This document shows, piece after piece, positions 59,214-64,000 of a DNA stretch of 64,000 bases. Both the position numbers and the translations under genes were made by a program. Below the pieces are notes generated by a model, which saw only the letters and a program-made list of their open reading frames with translations, was not told the origin of the DNA and ran no database searches. Source of the DNA: Aricia agestis. Taxonomy: Eukaryota; Arthropoda; Insecta; Lepidoptera; Lycaenidae. Numbering within the stretch: position 1 is the first letter of the stretch; each line of letters starts with the position of its first letter. The DNA lies in contig NC_056428.1 in the NCBI RefSeq assembly GCF_905147365.1, forward strand, positions 35,259,001 to 35,323,000. The letters are read 5' to 3'.

Positions 59214-59377
59214 AAGAGTCTAAACACACTATATGCCGAATTTCCTCGGCGGAAGTTCGGCTTGATTCCGCCAGCAATGTATTTTAAATTACCGATGACA
59301 CACCATGCCGAAATTCCGTCGCGTTAAATTGTATGCGTTTGATATTGCCGAATTCGGCATAGTGTGTTTAGACACTA
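59214..59377. mobile_element. MITE of the GTCTAAACACAC family, short copy
   Basis: The ends AGTCTAAACACACTAT and ATAGTGTGTTTAGACACT plus the inner GTATTTTAAATTACCGATG are shared with 36319-36578. Confidence 0.85.
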
Positions 59378-59403
59378 AAAGCTTGAATAGACATCGTTAA
59401 GCT

Positions 59404-59629
59404 GTTTACACTCACGCCGCAGCGACTCGTTGTCGTAGCGTAGTCGCTGCAATACTCAACCTTGTATTTCTATGGGCCATTACACACGTACCGCAGCGGC
59501 AGTGGCATCGCCATCCACCGCGGCGGTGTCGCTGCATTACTCATCCTTGTATTGCTGGCTACTAGCGGCACGGTATCGCCGCCGCTGATGGATGAGGATG
59601 AGTAATGCCGCGGCGGCGTGTGTGTAAAC
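59404..59629. mobile_element. MITE with GTTTACACTCACGCCGC ends
   Basis: GTTTACACTCACGCCGC pairs with GCGGCGTGTGTGTAAAC. The body contains repeated TACTCA(A/T)CCTTGTAT-like blocks and GC-rich palindromic pieces. Confidence 0.8.
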
Positions 59630-60981
59630 TTTATGTAGGGGATCACGTACGACATAGTACAACCAGTACAGCTAACTGCATTAGTCCCCTATAATACTGT
59701 GTTAAGTCAGTACTCACAACTCAGTTAACCTAGCGCACCTACACTACTACTAAATTATTTTAAAATGTCGTAAAATGATATAAAATTAAATTATCTTTTA
59801 ATTAACCATCTTTAAATACTATATAGATTTAATAGAAATAATTGAGAAGTAATTACCATTCTTGTCAATGCAAATAAATAAAATTTAAATAACATCCGAT
59901 TCCGTTCAATTTGCAATAAATACAATGTGATGTGTCATGTAGTGTACGTAGGTGTCTCGTCAGTCACTCGTTTGTGCGATACCCTATTCAATAATGATCA
60001 TTTAAGAACCATTCGTATTTTATTGTAACTTAAAATATATGTTAAAGCTTACCTAGTGTAAAACTTGTTTACTTTACAGTAATTAAAGTTCATTAAGTGC
60101 TAAGACAGTCGGAATAGACCAGCGACCAGCGTCAAGTTATGGCAATGTCAAAGAGTAGTATCGATGTTTAAATAACATTATTATCCAATACAAGACACAT
60201 ACAAATGTCGATTTCGATAAAATACAATTTAGAAATTTGGTCACAAATTATAATAAAATATACGCTAAAACTTAGTGCTATATACAAATCGATATTATTT
60301 AAAATACGTTTGCTAAATTAGGAAAATAAGCATGCAATATTTTAGCAAAAATCACAGACACTTTACTTACACGGCCACACCGGGTGTTATACAATCTCTG
60401 AAACGTTTTGACGTCCATCTTTTAAATTTTAATACACTCTCTTACTAGCTATAGTGGGAGATCTGCAATTTTTATAACGTTAAGTAAAATAGTATGATAT
60501 CCACGACTGGAACGAATAGTTAAAGCGCAAGGGGCGGCGCCGCGGCGCGTCGGCCACGGGTATATAGCCAGCCCTTGCGATGGTACAATATAATGGTTAC
60601 GAAGCAGTTTTTGGCATACAAATTTAAAACTAAGACGAGCCGTAAAAATATTGGAATCATTTCGCAACGCAACGCGAAACCCGAGGTGGGCGCAATGACT
60701 ATACAATCGTGTTCAGCTACAGCTTAATACAACCCTAAGGTAATAACGATGCTTAATTACACTAAGCTATATGTTTTCAACATACGCGCTTCTAGCTGGG
60801 ATAAGCACATCACGAATACGCTTAGCTTATATACGTCATTTCACGAGTAAGGCGTAGTGGACTTAGCCACCGTCACAAACTTCAACAATGTCGAATATCA
60901 CGTATCTTAATGTAGGTAGAGTATTGCGGTATAACCAGGGTGTCGGTCTCTAGTTCAGTGGGCGGGGTGGGGGCGCGGGGG

Positions 60982-63900
60982 TCAGGTGTCGTTGGGCGAC
61001 CGCAACGAGTGCAGAGCGTTGCCGTGGCCGGCCGGCCGCCGCCGCTCCAGGAAAGTCTTCAGCTGAGATGCCGATAGCGCCGTACTCGGTGCCTGGAAAT
61101 ATAATGATATTATAATTTACATGCAATGAAACCAATTAATGAAGAGTTTGACAGATAATGTAAGGGGCTTATGTCAAAATTTTGAATTAATTACAATTAT
61201 GTAAATAATGTTCCACTCTGAGTGCGGCAGTTGGTCTTCTGTAGAAGGAAACCTTCTCTATACTGTGGTGGTCACGCTTTTGAATAGAGCAAATATAGAA
61301 ACAAAAGAAAATAAATATTTAGATTTTATATCATAAAAACAATGTGCGAGTTTCTTACGCCGCTTCTTCTCGCCGGGGTTAGTTCCCGAACCGGTGGTAG
61401 GCACCATGTAGACTTTCTGAGAACATTTGTTTCAAATTTATTCAGAAATTAAACATTTTTAATTTTGATTTTATTATTTTAATGTACACACCTCATCGAA
61501 CCAACTGTCGGCAAGAGCGTCTTTGGGCGTGAGGCGACGGGCGGGGGTGGGTTCTAGGAGGCCTCTAATCAGGTTCTGAGCTCGCTCGTCTATGGCGGAC
61601 CAGTGCTCGGGCGGGAAGCAGTAGTCGCACTTTATTATATTCGCTGTGGTCTCTTCAACTGATTCATCTAAGAATGGTGATAACTGTAACAAAATATATT
61701 AACATTTTTATAACATCTTATGAAAAACGGTTCAAAACTTAATATATTTTTAAAAGAAATTAAAAATGTATTAAATTACCTTTAAAATAGTAAAGGATCA
61801 TCGTATAGTGGAATTGCATTTTCTACTATTACAACTCCTGTGAGCCAATCGACAGTGGCTAGATCATGAGATGAGTTTCCGCATATGGAGTACTCACCCT
61901 GACTACTCGCGGTAGCCTTTAAACGCTACCTTAACTTTACCGTTTATTATACCTTTTTACCGTTTACTTCAGATCATAATAGTCTTTTACAGAGCTAAAT
62001 AGGTTAAGACGTCGGAATAGGCATGATGACTACTTTTTTTTTCTTATCGGTAATTGAAAGACACTTTAAAAATAGAAACATCGTTGAAAGAATGACTCTG
62101 ATAGCTTAAAAATTCACCAAGATATGACAATTCAAATATCTCATAAAAAAGACCTGCCCGAAACGCTCCATACAAAGTGCTACGAAAGTATAAGTCTTTC
62201 GTAGTTTGTCGCATCGGGAGACAACTTTGTTCGACAGGTATATTAAATATTGCGTTTATGAAGGTGGTTTCATAACAAAAGTTGCTTTTAAATGCATAAG
62301 TTATCGAATTGTATAGAAATATGAAATTTAATTGAAAAAAAAATCGACTTGAACATCCAACTTTGAAGGCGCATAACAAAAAAAATACAAATGCTAAAAA
62401 GCTGAAATTTTGAGAACACTTATTTTTTACCGTGATTTCTTTATTTTATTAACAAAATTCGCTAATCTTTGACCTTGTCATCATCCCTATTATAGTTGAA
62501 ACTACTACGTATCTTCTGCAACGGGCATACACCCTTGTATAAACAGCTCAACTCACCCCAGTAAGGAACACGTATAAGAAGACGCCCGCAGCCCAGGCGT
62601 CCCAGGCGAATGCCGGCGGTCGTCCGAGCACGCACTCTGGCGGCGCAAACTCGAGCTGTGCGGGCGCGGGCGGCAACACCGCACGTGCGCTACTTTCCAC
62701 GCCCGTCTCCACAGCGGAACCCAGGTCTACCAGCTTCAGTTGAGCTTGCGCACCGCTCAACTCCACCAGAATGTTCTCAGGCTGAATATTGATATGAGTC
62801 GTGAGAATATTGATAGGTTTCTAAGTTATGTCTAAAAAAATATTAAACTTTTTGGTCAGTATTTTTAGTGGTCGCTATTGTCGCGCAAATAACACTGACA
62901 TACGATCACTAGTTAGGACTTTCGCTCACTAAAGAAACGATTGGCTGTAAAGAGGTTGGAATACAATGGAGATATGTATTGTATACACACAAATAAATAT
63001 GTGTCTCATCTCCACGATGCGACTTGTGTCATGTCTCAAGTGAGCGGATAGCCTTTACATTAATGTCATATGATAAAAAATATAGAAAACCAACAAGACT
63101 TAGATATAACCAGTGGCGATAACTTACTCGTACGTCTAGATGGGCGACGTTGTTGGAGTGTAGCCACTGCAGCGCAGACAATAACTGCGCGGTGTGAGTG
63201 GCGACCGCTCGCTGCGTGTACTGGGCGGGGGTTGACGCCGCCCACTCCAGCAGAGTCCCACCTCCTATCAGCTCTAGCACGATCGTGTGTGCCCCCTGAC
63301 GCGGGACTTCAGCGAATAACGCCATAGCACGCACCACCGCCCCGTGTGCTCCGCTAGACAGAATGCGGTACTCCCGCATCGCGTCCGCCCCACGACCCGC
63401 TACGACCTGTATTTTTTAAAAGATTATACCGGTTATATCTTTAAAAGTAGTTTAAAAGATTATAACGGTTATATCTTAAAAAAAAATTTTTTTTGTTCAA
63501 TTCATTCGTAGTAAGTTTATAAATTAAAGGCGGTACCTGTTTCAAGGCGACGCGGTGTCCGGTGCCAGTGTCCCGGGCTGCGAGCACGCGGGCCGTGCGG
63601 CCGCGCCCCACCTCCTCCTCGAGCGCGAACCGGCGCGCGAACTGCTCACGCTGCCACGCGCCGCCGCCTCCGCCCGCCGCCGCCGCCGAGGCGCCGCCCG
63701 CCGCACCGGACCGCGCGCCCACCAGACGGAAACTGTACTGCCCCGCCCCTAGCTCCTCCAGCACCAGCGTGTTAGCCGCGCTCGGCGTCTCCGTGGCGCG
63801 CCGCCACTCGCCCTCGCCCACGCGGCAGTACTCGAGGTGCGCCGGTTCCCGCTCGTCCCACTGCACCACCAGGCCACCGCCCGGGTGAGCGCGCACCGCC

Positions 63901-64000
63901 GGCACACCTGGCGCACCGCCCGCGCCCACCGTCAGCCGCGCCGAGCTCTGCACGCCACCCAGCTCGTTGCTGATGAGGCAGCAGTAGACGCCGGCGTCGG
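60982..64000 (-). CDS. Unc-89: Unc-89/obscurin, C-terminal part (Ig-fn3-kinase), runs off the right edge
   Basis: Exons on the minus strand: 64000-63537 (partial), 63406-63128, 62781-62557, 61683-61492, 61092-60982; about 422 residues to the stop. Order: end of an Ig domain (DAGVYCCLISNELG), fn3 domain, Ala/Gly-rich linker, protein kinase, tail beginning APSTALSASQLKTFLERRR. This Ig-fn3-kinase end is that of giant sarcomeric M-line proteins of the Unc-89/obscurin type. Kinase features in partial numbering: Gly loop VGRGRTARV, VALK Lys153, HLD catalytic loop Asp245 followed by VRPEN (Arg247 for the usual Lys), DLG at 266-268 in place of DFG, PPE for APE. The changes resemble titin-like kinases and suggest weak activity or a scaffold role. 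The upstream gene lies beyond the window. Confidence 0.9.
61134..61236. mobile_element. MITE fragment in the last Unc-89 intron
   Basis: Inverted match to the 3663-3809 MITE: GGGGCTTATGTCAAAATTTT, AATGTTCCACTCTGAGTGCG. One end is missing. Confidence 0.7.
61684..62556 (-). other. Unc-89 intron, no further gene seen
   Basis: AT-rich sequence between kinase exons. A 111-codon open frame at 62044-62379 (-) has no family features and no splice logic, so it is taken as chance or repeat. Confidence 0.5.

Larger units (their letters stand above)
58867..60981 (-). other. probable 3' UTR and flank of Unc-89
   Basis: No coding sequence is seen. On the minus strand AATAAA occurs at 60023-60018 and 58872-58867. 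If the latter is used, the UTR is about 2.1 kb and the two convergent genes end some 30 bp apart. Two MITEs lie inside. Confidence 0.5.

Noticed and set aside
62044..62379. 111-codon open frame on the minus strand in an Unc-89 intron
   Set aside because: Low-complexity hydrophobic text, no splice signals, no family motif.
63562..63888. Long Pro/Arg-rich + strand frame over the Unc-89 exon
   Set aside because: Shadow of the GC-rich fn3/kinase exon; the minus-strand frame has clear domains and splice sites.

Overview
The window is nuclear DNA from an insect, almost certainly a ditrysian moth or butterfly. The background is AT-rich, genes are split by short GT-AG introns, and most of the sequence is transposon debris of lepidopteran type: tRNA-headed SINEs, A-tailed retroposons with GC-rich bodies, and dozens of inverted-repeat MITEs. 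Species cannot be named from the sequence.

Left two thirds (1-30.6 kb): no complete host gene. A CpG-rich, splice-bounded 130-nt block at 10.35 kb looks like a non-coding first exon and promoter. The rest is layered mobile elements: a SINE with a 12-bp target duplication (5.19-5.55 kb), a 1.1-kb composite element present twice in opposite orientation (6.3 and 19.6 kb), a SINE nested in another element (17.3 kb), a TTAA-flanked element nested in a fold-back element (17.8-18.8 kb), a 1.25-kb element with a THAP exon facing a second, spliced gene remnant (23.6-24.85 kb), and the 3' end of a non-LTR retrotransposon (26.3-27.4 kb).

Right third: four host genes. (i) An RNF220-like gene, + strand, 30.6-33.3 kb, six coding exons, with no RING domain visible. 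(ii) Uch-L5 (UCH37, proteasome and INO80 deubiquitinase), + strand, 44.3-50.8 kb, six coding exons, complete; its stop codon is followed by 119 more in-frame, GC-rich codons. (iii) A proton-coupled amino-acid transporter of the PAT/SLC36 type, + strand, 53.7-58.7 kb, eight coding exons and a possible alternative last exon. (iv) The 3' end of the muscle gene Unc-89 (obscurin), - strand, from the right edge to 60.98 kb: Ig end, fn3, C-terminal kinase and tail. The transporter and Unc-89 are convergent. The four genes have unrelated roles and no joint pathway is implied.

Between the genes lie a 767-bp hAT element with a perfect 8-bp target duplication (41.7-42.5 kb), a fragment of mitochondrial cox3 inserted into a repeat (40.1 kb), a mariner-type transposase relic (35 kb), and tandem arrays with periods near 174 and 127 bp inside one element (37.7-38.8 kb). 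All calls rest on reading the sequence and on remembered family features; no search was run.
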